64,000 nt of DNA, taken from Laguncularia racemosa (lineage: Eukaryota > Streptophyta > Magnoliopsida > Myrtales > Combretaceae). Of this stretch, positions 11,200 through 22,189 are shown one piece after another. A program made the translations under genes and the position numbers. The notes below the pieces were generated by a model that did no database searches, was not told the DNA's origin, and saw only the letters and a program-made list of their open reading frames with translations. Position 1 is the first letter of the stretch. The number at the start of each line of letters is the position of its first letter. The DNA lies in the NCBI GenBank assembly GCA_037954665.1, contig JBBMOL010000096.1, positions 124,001 through 188,000 of the forward strand, in the 5' to 3' direction.

Positions 11200-12060
11200 T
11201 ATGTTAATTTTTCATAACTAGAAAAACTTTTGAAAAATAAACTTGTTATTGGATTACCAAAAATTTCTTCTATTAAAAATATTAAATGTGATACTTGCTT
11301 GAAAAATAAAATGTTATCAATATCTTATAAGTCTAAAAATGTTATTTCAACAAAAAGACCTTTAGAACTTCTACATCTTGGTCTTTTTTAGTTCAACAAT
11401 AACTTTAAGCTTAGGAGCTAATAGATATGATTTAGTAATAATTGATGACTTTTCATGATTTTTATGAGTTCTATTTCTTAGAAATAAGAGTGATACATTT
11501 GATGTCTTTCAATTTTTTTTTTCAAAACAGGTTTAAAATGAAAAAAAGGTTTTTCAATCATAAGTTTAAGAACTGATCATGGTAGAGAATTTGAAAATGA
11601 AAATTTTATTGAGTTTTGTGAGAAAAATGGAATAAAACGTAATTTTTCTGCTTCATATACTCTACAGCAAAATGAAGTGGTAGAAAGGAAAAACAAAATT
11701 TTACAAGAAATGGCATAAATTATGCTAAATGAAAGTAATGTACCAAAATATTTAGGGGCTAAAGCAATATCTACATCTTATTATATTTCTAATCGTGTTT
11801 ATGTGAGACCCTTGACGCAAAAAATAACTTATGATATGTAGAAAGGTAGGAAGTTGAATGTGTCATATTTTTACATATTTAAGACTAAATGCTTCATCAA
11901 GAAATTATGGTAAAATCTTAGTAAATTTGATGAAAGAGCTGATGAAGGAATCTTTCTTGATTATTCGATAACTAATAAGGCTTTTTGTATTTTTAATCAA
12001 GTAACTAGATTAATAGAATTGGTAATCAAATCATGAACGATAGTGATGATGTAATAAATA
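11200..12060 (+). pseudogene. Copia pre-integrase and integrase remnant
   Basis: Translating in shifting frames shows the zinc-binding tail CDTCLKNK near 11,290-11,310 and RPLELLHLGLF near 11,360-11,385, then a DLVIIDDFS-like first catalytic Asp region near 11,430. TDHGREFENENFIEFCEKNG near 11,570-11,632 holds the second Asp. EVVERKNKILQEMA near 11,674-11,716 holds the catalytic Glu. These are the D, D(35)E pieces of copia integrase. Several stops and frameshifts are present, and the N-terminal HHCC part is incomplete. Confidence 0.72.
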
Positions 12061-12439
12061 AAAAGAACAGGGATAAATATTTAAATCATCAACAAAGTTT
12101 ACAAGATACTACTAGAGTATTGATTAAATCGAAAATAGAAGGTATGATAGACAGTCGAGTATACGGTCTAACAAACACTTCAATAGAAGGTAGATTAGAC
12201 AGTTGAGTAAACACTTCAACAAAAGGTAAGTTAGACAATAATTAAACAGTTTGCTAGAAGATACTATCGAACCTAAATAGACTAGAGTCGAATATTCTAA
12301 ACCTTAGAGATTTAAGTCATTTTATCCATAAAAGTAGGTGCTTGGGAAAATAGATTTAGGAATCAAAACTAGATCAAAGTTACAAGATATAGAAAATCCA
12401 TTTTCTTTATTATTTGAAATTGAACCTAACAATGTGAAT

Positions 12440-13080
12440 GGGGCTTTGAGAGATAGTAACTAGATCAATGCGAAGTAAGAGGAATTAGTAAAATTCCAAA
12501 GAAATCAAGTATGGACACTAATTCCTAGACCAAAGGATAAATCCGTTATTGGAACTAAGTGGGTGTTCAAAAATAATAATGATGAGCAAGGTAACATAGT
12601 TAGAAATAAAGCAAGACTTGTGGCAAAAGGATATTCACAATAAGAAGGTATTGATTTTGATGAAACTTATGCCCATGTTGCTAGATTAGAAGCTATTAGA
12701 TTATTATTAGCTTTTGCATGTTATAAAGATTTTAAATTATTTCAAATGGATGTAAAAATTGCTTTTTTAACTAGATATATTAAAGAAGAAGTATTTGTAA
12801 AACAACCCCCAAGATTTGAAAATCTATTAAAAGAAGACTATGTTTTTAAATTGCAAAAGGTTGTTTATGATTTGAAACAAGCTCCTAAAAGCTTAGTATG
12901 AAAAGCTAAGTGATTTTCTAATTAAAAATGATTTTTTTAGAGAAAAAGTTGATACAACTCTTTTATCGAACACTTTGAGAAAGATATTTTGGTGGTACAA
13001 ATTTATGTAAATGATATTGTTTTTTGTTTTACTAATGAAATATATTGCAAGGAATTTTCTAGGCTGAATTTGAGATGCCC
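12440..13080 (+). pseudogene. Copia reverse transcriptase remnant
   Basis: Contains GTKWVFKNNNDEQGNIVRNK near 12,550-12,610, ARLVAKGYSQ, EGIDFDETYAHVARLEAIR and LFQMDVKIAFL (motif A; the Asp is present but the neighbouring N/S is changed). The catalytic YVDD is YVND at 13,004-13,015, so one essential Asp is lost. Stops interrupt the frame at several places, including one within YSQ*EG. The family call is secure; activity is not expected. Confidence 0.8.
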
Positions 13081-13932
13081 TTGATGGGTGAACTAAACTT
13101 CTTTCTTAGATTGCAAATCAAGCAAATCTCACAAGGGATATTTGTTCACCAAGAAAAATATGCTAAACAAATGCTAAAAAAATTTAGATTTGAAAATGTT
13201 AAGGGTGTTGCTACTCCTATATCAACTTTAATAAGGTCATATCCTAACATCACTAGTAAAAAGGTACATGAAAAAATTTATAGAAATTTAATTAGATCAT
13301 TGTTATATTTAACTACTTCTAGACTAGACATGTTGTTTGTCATTGGTGTATGTGCTAGATTTCAAACAAATCCTACTAAAACAAGTTTAGCAACTATCAA
13401 AAGAATTTTCAAATATATATCTCACACTACAAAATTAGGAACTTGGTATCCAAAAAATCAAAATATTGATTTAATAGGATATTCAGATGGTGATTATGCA
13501 TGCTGTGAGATTGATAGAAAAAGTACTTTAGGAACTTGTCAATTTTTAAGAGACAAGCTTATATCTTGGTCATCCAAGAGACAAAATTCTGTTGCCCTAT
13601 CAATAGCTAAAGTTGAATATGTTTTCATAGGAAATTATTGTGCTCAAGTTTTATAAATTAAACAACAATTGTGTGACTATGGATTTATGTGTAAAAATAT
13701 TCTAATAAAATGTGATAATACAAGTACTATTAATCTTACAAAAAATCCAGTTTATCATTCTAGATCCAAACATATTGAAGTAAGACATCATTTTATTAGA
13801 GATCATATTAATAATGGAGATATTAATCTTGATTTTATTAATACTGAATTTCAATTAGCTAATACAAAGCCATTAGATAAGATTAGATTTGAGTTTACTA
13901 GAAATGAAATAGGTATATTTTTTCTTTTATAA
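13075..13932 (+). pseudogene. Copia RT thumb/connection and RNase H
   Basis: The best-preserved part of the element: two in-frame open stretches (13,075-13,656 and 13,669-13,932) separated by a TAA. Motifs are GELNFFLRLQIKQ, GIFVHQEKYAKQMLKKF, SLLYLTTSRLDMLFVIGVCA, GYSDGDYACCEIDRKST (RNase H catalytic Asp), ALSIAKVEYV (catalytic Glu region) and KCDNTSTINLTKNPVYHSRS (next Asp). The pattern KHIEVRHHFIRDH is typical of copia RNase H C-termini. The stop replaces the Trp-like position after CAQVL. Confidence 0.85.
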
Positions 13933-14196
13933 AAAAAAATTATAGTAACAATAAAAATAATAATTTTTTTTGTTATTTAGGATAAATTAAAATGGAAGGA
14001 CGATGCGTCATATTCTTTTAGTTGTTAGATTAATCCATGCGTGTATGAACTACTCTCTTTAAAAACACTTTCAAAAGTTAGAGATTCAAAACTCTCTCTT
14101 TTACTCTTTAAACAGTTTGAACACTCTCACTCTCTTTCGACCTTGAGAATTCTCTCGCTCTCACACTCTCTCAAACCTTAATCTTTATTTGTAACA

Positions 14197-16585
14197 ATGC
14201 CACCAAGAAAATCAACTCGAAATGCCACAATGATGTCCAAAGACAAGAAGAAAGACAAAAAACCCTATTGAGATTCAAGATGAGGTATCATTTGCATTGA
14301 AACATAGTAGCCAAGAAAAATCTCAAGAAACTGACTACAATAAGGAACCAAGGAACCTGATGAAAGTAGTAGTTTAGAGGAGCTTGTTACAAACAGTGAT
14401 ACAGAAGCTGAACAAGATGTTCCTCCAGTCACTTTAGAAAAGAAGAAAAAGGTACATTGTAGATAATAATTCACTTGAAAATTTATTCTGTTAAAAGGAA
14501 AAATAATGGATTGCATGTCTTTAGATTTTGGATATTTGATCAAGAACAACTTTTATGTAGATGAAATGTTAAATAAGATAGGCTATAGGAAACTGTGCAA
14601 TATGAGATATACGGTATTTAGAGAAGTTGTAGTAGAATTTTATGAAAATCTTGATTCAAGGAGAAATGATAGGTTAAAATCAAATGTTTGGTCAAGATAT
14701 TGGAATTACCAATAATGATCCAATTCAATATTTAGAACTAAAAAATGAACATGAAGATGAAGACATTTTAAATATTAATAGATTGGAGTTGTTTCAATAC
14801 TTAAATGATGGATTTGAAATTGAATCACAATGAGACATGCTTGTTATTCAATTTTCTTTGTTAGCCAAACTGCTATATAAGATTGTGAGTTCTTGCGTTC
14901 TGCCAAGGATTGGGAGTAGAACATATATTTCAATTGATGAGGTAAAAATTATTTTAGGTATTATGAAAGGGAAAAAAGTGTAGATATAGTAGACAAAAGT
15001 TTGAGGAATTTATTTGAAAATAAAGGGAAAAGACCTTATGGAAATCTGGTCATATTTCTCTTACAAGAGAAAAGAATAAGGTTACCAAAAGAGAATTGTA
15101 CTAAATTTTATGTCAAGAAAATTAATGAAGGAATTCTTCATCATATGAACATCCATGTTTGGAAAAAAGTTTGATTCTCTAAGGATTGTGATGTATACAA
15201 GGATCATAGGTATACTAAAAGGGATATTCCTAAATGGATGTCTAATGTGGAAATAGAAAAATCTTGAAAGAAAATAAGAAAATAGATGAAGAAGAACTTC
15301 TAAAAAAGGGTAGAAAAAGAAAAGGCTAATGAAAAGGAAAGGAAGATGAAAAGAAAGATTAAAAGGGAAACTTAGTTGAAATAGGCACTTCTACAATCGA
15401 TTTAGTAAAAGTTGTTCCAAAATCCCCTACTCTAAGGAAAAATGATTTTAAAGCTAAAACAAGCAATGAGGTAATAAATCTAAAATGCTGGATTTTTGAT
15501 TTAGAAAATTTTATTAAGAAAAGCTTTATGAAGATAAAGTCCATAATTGAGTCACTATCTAATAAACCTAGTAAAGAGAAGTTTAAAGAACAACTTCCAC
15601 CAACTCTCACTAAGACTGGTAATAAGACTCCTATTTAAAAAGGATAGCAAGATTTTAATGATGAGGTAGGAGACACTACCTCATCATTACTATTCCAGTA
15701 ATCGAACAAATTTTGGAGACTCCAAATATGTAACAAGGAATTCATTAAAGTGGTGGGATAGAGATCTTGGATTAAACTGAGTAAGAAACTATAGAGATCA
15801 ATCTTGAAGTTGATTAAGAACCTAATCCTAACCTTGTTTCTCAACCTGTCTAGATTAGGAATGCAACCGTGGTGGGTCGTAATAGGATACCCGCTTTGAC
15901 TGACTTGATAAAAACCCTATAAGGTCAAACCCCATAGGGGTTGGGGTTGGGTTTTGGGACAAAGAATAAAACCTAATAGGGTTTAGGATCTAATTATGGG
16001 ATTTAGAAAAAACCTGATGGGAAAACCCGACTTGATAAATTTTTTAAATAATAAATTAATATTATAATTTATAATCAGTATATTTTATTTTATTATTTTT
16101 ATATTTAATTTTTTTCTTCTTTCCATCACAAGTAAATTAATAATAAATTAAAGAGATGACATATAAAAATAAGTTGAAGTATGAAAAAAAAGATTTAATC
16201 ACCATTCAAGTCGAGGTTAGGGTGCTTTATTTGTTAATCAAGTCTGGTAAAAAAAGAAAAAAAACCTATCGGGTCAAGGCAGGTTTGGGCATATAATTCC
16301 TTTGTTGGGTTAGGTTTGGTTTTCAATGAACCCATCCTAAACCTGGCCCATTTACATCCCTAGTCCAAACCACTCAAAATGAAACCCCTATTAAACAATT
16401 TGTTTAACCATCTTCTCCTGCTACACCAACAAAAGTACAACCAGCTCTAGCTCCAACTCTAACCAAAACTAATCTTGATCTTATTGAAAAAGAATCTAAA
16501 GAAGCCTAAATTCCAAAAAGACAGGAAAATAGTGAAGACAATTGCAAGGAAAAGTGTCAAGCCACCTAAGAAGAAGAAGAATTGA
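14197..16585 (+). pseudogene. Env-like / plant-transposon-type reading frame downstream of copia pol
   Basis: ATG at 14,197 (MPPRKSTRNA) starts a lysine-rich frame that continues, with frameshifts and stops, through NFYVDEMLNKIGYRK and VVVEFYENL, then LYKIVSSCVLPRIGSRTYISIDEVKIILG-type sequence. A Pro-rich tail (QPALAPTLTKT) ends with KPPKKKKN and TGA at 16,583-16,585. The EFYxNL and LPRxG patterns recall the putative plant transposon protein domain found in env-like frames of SIRE copia and some gypsy elements. The function is unknown. A 507-bp MITE interrupts the tail at 15,856-16,362. Confidence 0.5.
15856..16362. mobile_element. hAT-type non-autonomous element (MITE)
   Basis: 507 bp bounded by imperfect inverted termini: TAGGAATGCAACCG at the left and CATTTACATCCCTA at the right (reverse complement TAGGGATGTAAATG). 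Flanks GTCTAGAT (15,848-15,855) and GTCCAAAC (16,363-16,370) match at 5 of 8 bases, fitting an aged 8-bp hAT target duplication. Removing the insert rejoins the env-like Pro/Gln-rich frame. The interior is rich in GGGTT and ACCCG motifs and has no coding capacity. Confidence 0.65.
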
Positions 16586-16909
16586 TATTTTTTTAAGAAT
16601 ATTACTAATCATTGTTAGTTGTTTGTTAATTTTTTTTTAAAGACTCATGTTGTTTGAAGGTTCTAATTACTGTCGATCCACAAGGTTTAAAATCTTTAAT
16701 GATACTTTATGTTTTTTATGTTTTCTAATTATTGATTCATACTTATATCATATATTCCGGGGGGGGGGTGGGGTGTGGGGGTAGTTTATTTTGCTTGTTT
16801 GATAACAAAATGGGGGAGAAGGAATAGTAAGTAGTGATAAACTAGTTTCACAAATATTCTACTTAAAGTAATATATGAGTTTATCACTTGAGATAGGTTT
16901 TGTTATCAT

Positions 16910-16925
16910 AAAAAAAGGGGAGAAT
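16910..16925 (+). other. Copia polypurine tract
   Basis: A-rich then G-rich run AAAAAAAGGGGAGAAT directly before the putative 3' LTR start at 16,928, in the usual position for plus-strand priming. A similar GGGGGAGAAGGAA run at about 16,812-16,824 is a less likely alternative because it is not followed by a TG start. Confidence 0.6.
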
Positions 16926-16927
16926 AT

Positions 16928-18177
16928 TGAGTTCTTTGAAGTAAGTTTTAATGATAACAAAAAGGTTATTAGTAAATATGTATTAAGTGTGTAGAAAAAA
17001 AGTATTTATTTTTATAGACACTTAAGCAGATGATAGATTATAAACACTTAAACAAACAGTTTAATATAGACATTTTATTAGACGTTTAATTAGACACCAA
17101 AACAGACAGTTTGATACAAACAACCTATCAAATGTTTAAATATGCATTTAAATAGACAATATGATATTATGGTTAATAAACTTTGATTTGAAGAATGTAT
17201 GCTTATATAGTTCTTATCTATATTTGATACAAGTTTGATTTACAAATTTGATCTATCTATAACTACAACTAGTAATTTTTCTTTTTTTTTTTTTGTAATA
17301 GATAAAATTAGTTTAAGATTTATTTTAACTAATTATCATCCAAAGAAGAAAAACAAGAAAAGGATAAGGAATATCAGTTGAAGCAAGAGGGATTCTTTGT
17401 TTTCAAACTGAGGCTAATCTATATGAGGTTATTGATGAAGTTGATGAAGATAGACATTAACAAATTCAAAATTTGAACAAAATTAGTCACATGGTTAAAG
17501 AATTTGAATTTGAATTTCATATAAGATTTTTCAAAATTCCACAAATGTAAGGATATTATGAATGTTAAAAGATTGCTTGAATGTTGGAAGGCTTCTATGG
17601 ACAAAGAAGAATATATAAATTGAAGATTTGAAGATCGAAGAAGAGAATAACACAACAAAAATACAGAAAGATACACAAGTAAAGATAGAAAAAATAAGAA
17701 CCGAGCAAAAACAATTATTCATTGTTTTCTTGAGCCTAAAATAGAGAATTTATATTTCTCATTTTTGTAAAACTTTCTTTACTATTTTTGTATACATATT
17801 ATTCTAAGAAAGTAAGGTTACAAATTCTTGTAGTCTATGCTTAGCCAAGTTGTAGGCTAAGAAGACAAAGTAAGAGTTATTAGTAGTTATAACATTTCTT
17901 AACAATTGAAATAGTGGAACAATCAGCATGGAAGATTAGATCTCCAGTAGCATACTCAATAGAAGGAACCTCTATACATCACAACTTTCTTTACTTTTGA
18001 TGCACATTAATTTTGTCCACATTATTTTTGCGAATCACATACAATCTTCATCAAGAAGGAAATTTTAAAAGTAACCATTTAATTAGAATTTGATATATGT
18101 ATATATATATTAACAAACAATTCACCCCTCCTCTTATTTGCCATTTTGGGACCTAAAACTTGCTCTTATTCAATACA
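16928..18177 (+). repeat. Probable 3' LTR of the SIRE-like copia element
   Basis: Begins TGAGTTCTTTGAAG right after the polypurine tract and probably ends in ATACA at 18,177. CACCCCTCCTCTTATTTGCC lies shortly before the end, a region that in SIRE LTRs is C-rich. The length of about 1.25 kb is normal for the lineage. No 5' partner was found, so the right edge is approximate. Confidence 0.5.
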
Positions 18178-18357
18178 CTAAAAAAATCCACACAACCTAA
18201 CCTTCGTGACATTATCTCAAAATTATATTTGTTCATATAATGATTTCTTACATGGACATATATAATTTAGTGATTAGCAAGTAGGAGAATCTAATCTTAG
18301 TTTTGGGTAAAGATATAATGTAATCCAAGTGGCCCCCTAGGATAATTTAAAATGATT

Positions 18358-18366
18358 ATTTGTCTT
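18358..18366. repeat. MULE target-site duplication, left copy
   Basis: ATTTGTCTT abuts the left inverted repeat. The right copy ATTTATCTT at 26,699-26,707 differs at one base. Nine bases is the size typical of Mutator-like elements. Confidence 0.8.
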
Positions 18367-18503
18367 GGGTCACGTACTTAAATATTGTAATTTGAAAAAA
18401 ATTACATAAATATTGTATCCACAATAATTATTCCTAAAATAGGTTTTGGAGATGGGGATGCCTTTTGCGACTTTAGGGGTAATAAAAAATTTAAAATTAA
18501 AGG
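18367..18503 (+). repeat. MULE terminal inverted repeat, left
   Basis: Starts GGGTCACGTACTTAAATATT. It pairs with the reverse complement of 26,561-26,698, which starts AGGATTACATACTTAAATAT. Shared blocks include AATAATTATTCCTAAAATAG and ACTTTAGGGGTAATAAAAAA. Identity is around 80-85% by eye. Confidence 0.85.
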
Positions 18504-19009
18504 TGTACACCTTTAGTGCAAATTTGTGTAATTTTTTTTCCTATAATTTATCTGCAAACCTATAAAAGTTATCAAAAAAAAAAAAAAAACACTACAAACT
18601 TGATGTATTTGCAAACCTATAAAATTTATGAAAAAAAAACTACAAACTTATAAAATTATTACAAAAGTAATACTACAAAAACTGCAAACCTATAAAATTA
18701 TTGTAAAAGTAATTCTATAAACTTATAAAAGTGACACAGTAAATTTATACAATATCCTAACATGTGATTTGTAATACACAGAAAAAAATTGTATCGGAAA
18801 TTTCTAATATAAGTACAAATCCTCAGTTTATATGTTCATATTTTCATCTTTCAATTTCCTCTGCAAATTTCACTCCATTTAGTTGTTTACAAATTTTTGT
18901 TTTCATAATTTTTATTTCACGTAGGTTTTAGTTTGTTAAAGTATCCGTGTGTAAATATCTTCATCAAAGGAATATCTTAGTATGTTTTACATATACTCTA
19001 CAATTTTTA

Positions 19010-19860
19010 TTGAAACAATAGTTGTTATTAATTAATTATTAATTAGTAATTAATTGTTAGAAAAATAATTAGTGAATTTTTTTTTGTTGATTGCAAATGT
19101 AAAATATTTGTATGGTTTTGTACAATTAGTTATAAAATTAAGTAGTTATTAATATTTTGTTAATTAAAGTTGATTAGTCATTAATATGTCGTTAATTAAT
19201 TGTTATAACATTAATTAGTGAAAATTTTTGTCTTGATAGCGAATGTGTGATATTTGTATGCTTTTATATAATTAGTTATAAAATTAAGTAGTTATTAATG
19301 ATTCGTTAATTATAGGTCATTAGTTGTTAATATGTCATTAATTATTATAAAATTAATTAGTGAAAAATTTTGTATTGTTAGCAATTGTAAAATATTTCTA
19401 TGTTTTTATAGAGTTAGTTATAAAATTAAGTAGTTATTAATGATCTGTTAATTAAAGATAATTAGTCATTAATCAATCGTCGTAAAATTAATTAATGAAA
19501 AAAATTTTATTGGTCGAAAATATAAAATATTTGTATGCTTTTGTAGATTTAGTTATAAAATTAAGTAGTTATTAATGATCCATTAATTAAAGATAATTAG
19601 TCATTAATGTGTCATCAATTAATCGGCATAAAATTAATTAGTGAAGTTTTTTTTGTATTGGTAGGAAATGTAAAATATTTATTTGGTTTTGCACAATTAG
19701 TTATAAAATTAAGTAGTTATTAATGATCTATTGATTAAAGATAATTAATCGTTAATATATCATTAATCAATCTTTGTAAAATTAATTACTAAAAAAAGTT
19801 GCTATTGATTCTACATGTAATATCTATGTCTGTTACTATAAAAGTAAGTATAAACTTTAG
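19010..19860. repeat. 145-bp tandem array, about five copies
   Basis: The block TTAGTTATAAAATTAAGTAG recurs at about 19,126, 19,272, 19,414, 19,549 and 19,697, giving a period of 135-148 bp. Units also share GTAAAATATTTGTATG-like and AATTAGTGAA-like segments. It lies only in the left subterminal part of the MULE. Confidence 0.85.
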
Positions 19861-20129
19861 TTGTTGTGGATTAACTATTAATTAGATAGTAAATAGTCAC
19901 TAATAAGTCGTAAATTAATATATTAATATTAATGGTACAATATACTAATTTTTTAAATATATATTCTATTTTGCATAATAGATGGAACTTGGACCTTTCA
20001 ATCTTTCAGTCTTGATGTAGCAGTAGGGACATTGACCATAAGTTGTTTGGGACAGAGAGGTAAATGACCTTTCACTTATTAATTAGTTTATGTTGCATTA
20101 GATTTAGTTAAACATTGCACGTGTTATCA

Positions 20130-21520
20130 TTATAGGGTCAAACAACACTCTTTGTTCGACAACATAAGTTGTCACTCCATTGCGATGAGCGGACCATCCC
20201 CCTTGATCCTTGAATGGAGCCATACTTGCATTTGGCTAGATTCGAAGGTGCGAGTTGCCTACCATACATACCATTGGATTAACACATGATTACAGCATTG
20301 GTGCAATAATGGTGGCCGGAGACTCATACATTCCACATGTTAACAAAGGAATTTACTATCATCCTGTAGGATGTGGAGATCCAGTTAGGACTCCCCGTTC
20401 ATGGTCATGTAGTTACAGGGAGTAGTTGCCTGGATTGGGGTGCGATATGTGAAGATTAGTTAGTGGCAAGGTTAGGGCCTAGCAGTAAGGGGGGCTGCAT
20501 TAGTATGACATGGTTTTGTGATATGTTATGGATGATCCCACTTGATGTTGATGCTGAGCAAGTACATCATGGTATACGTGTGTGCATAGTGCAATTGTTG
20601 GGGGGATTTATTTTTTTCCAAAAAATCCAGCTCCCTCATCCACATGATGTGGTTACCTTTGTTAAGAGAATTTCGACGTTGTTGAGATATATAGCTAAGG
20701 GTTTGCATGTCTAACATGGTTATATCACCAACTTTGTGTCGCATCATCACCATTGGCACATGAGATTGGAGGGGCTACCAGTCTGTTATAGGTGAGGGCT
20801 TAGGATAGATTTCCCTAGATCGCACCCCTTAGCCAACACAGACTATATCTAGAAGCTAGAAGTCTATTGGCGGTACATTGAAACACAAGGAAGGACACTT
20901 AGTATCACCCCACACATGTTGTTGACGCATATCGTGATGCATTGGACAAGTAGAACACATCCTAGGAACTTCAGTAACCTAATTTTTTTTTCCCTTACAA
21001 TTCATCATATTAATCATTTAAAGTAGATTGATGTTAATTGGTCGGTCCAACATGCAGTGTATTTAAACATGTGGGAACATCAGATCGGTTAAGTCGTTCT
21101 TATAGAGGGCCTTAGTGGTGTGCATGACAATAACCTGTAATGGTATGGATCGATCAGTAGGCAATATATTGAATGCATAAGGGTTGCTTTTGGATTTCTA
21201 GTAAATACAATTTACATCAACACTCCGTAATGTCCAAATAATTGCATGATTATGTCAAGTTTAATTTACATTTTGTTCATACTTACAGGGTGACACCTTA
21301 CGACAAATTTGCTTATCGCCGCATATAGACATGACCATAAGATTAACTGCTCAAGGTCTTCAGTTCATGCTTCACTGCGGGGAGTAACGCAGTACCTGCA
21401 ACTGCAATAGCAGAATACTTAGGAGGAGGCATAACCAATTCTTGTATGGTGATGAACGGGTAGACAACGATGACCCTGAAAATGCTTATTGATTCTAATG
21501 CGATGTATGCTAGCTTAGGG
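20130..21520 (+). pseudogene. Plant mobile domain (PMD) protein pseudogene
   Basis: In successive frames the translation gives LHLARFEGASCLPYIPLD, HMITALVQ-stop-WWPETHTFHM near 20,285-20,340, then VEIQLGLPVHGHVVTG. This is the PMD signature (ITALVERWRPETHTFH, QLGLPVDG) of MAIN/MAIL1-type and transposon-borne PMD proteins. Later segments include VQLLGGFIF and a WYGSISRQYIECIR-like stretch. Stops and frameshifts abound; the longest open part is 20,463-20,714. Host PMD proteins act in silencing and genome stability; the role of the transposon form is not established. Confidence 0.75.
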
Positions 21521-22189
21521 TTGATTTTAAGCTAATACGAGACACTACATTAACATTCTATAAGTGGTCTTATCCCAACACCATCGGCTCCATAAAAGAA
21601 ATGCTTTGGAAAATAACCTATGTACTATGGTGAATCATTAAGTCAGCTAACAGAGTGGAGTCTCGTGCCTCAATGAGCATTCGATGATACTCCCCAGCAG
21701 CATCTAACACAGGAGTCTAAAGTTCCCACAGCTCTATGTCCAAGGCCAACCAATGCCTTCACTTGACTAGCTAGGCAATTCAATAGGGATAAGAGATAGG
21801 ATGGGATAGGGATAGGAACTGATGATTTTTTAATTCATTTCATATGTATATGTTCCATTAAAACAATTAAGTTGATGTATTTTTACAATTTCTAATGAAT
21901 TACTATGCATTCCTTACCTCTTGCCCTTTTCACATGTAATGTGTACATATACGATTTTACAACTTCGAATTTTTCAAAACAAATTAACAAATGTGTAAAG
22001 AAAATAACATTTAATATAATTTCTTAATAACTTACAAAATTGCAAGTATACATATAGAATATCAAGCATCCCCCTTCTACCGTGTCTTTAAACAAACTGG
22101 ATAAAGTATGTCAGCATCACCCAAGTTACAAAAGAGAAAAAGCTAATGTTAACATCACGAATGCAATGTCGAACGTGATGAAGTATGTA

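Larger units (their letters stand above)
11051..18177 (+). mobile_element. SIRE-like Ty1/copia retrotransposon, 5'-truncated and decayed
   Basis: Plus-strand order: pre-integrase and integrase, reverse transcriptase, RNase H, then a separate env-like reading frame, a polypurine tract and a probable 3' LTR. Integrase before RT is diagnostic of copia. The extra frame after pol and RNase H features such as NYCAQVL followed by IKQQLCDYG fit the SIRE/Maximus lineage. No 5' LTR or gag was recognised upstream, so the element is truncated or too eroded there. Confidence 0.75.
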
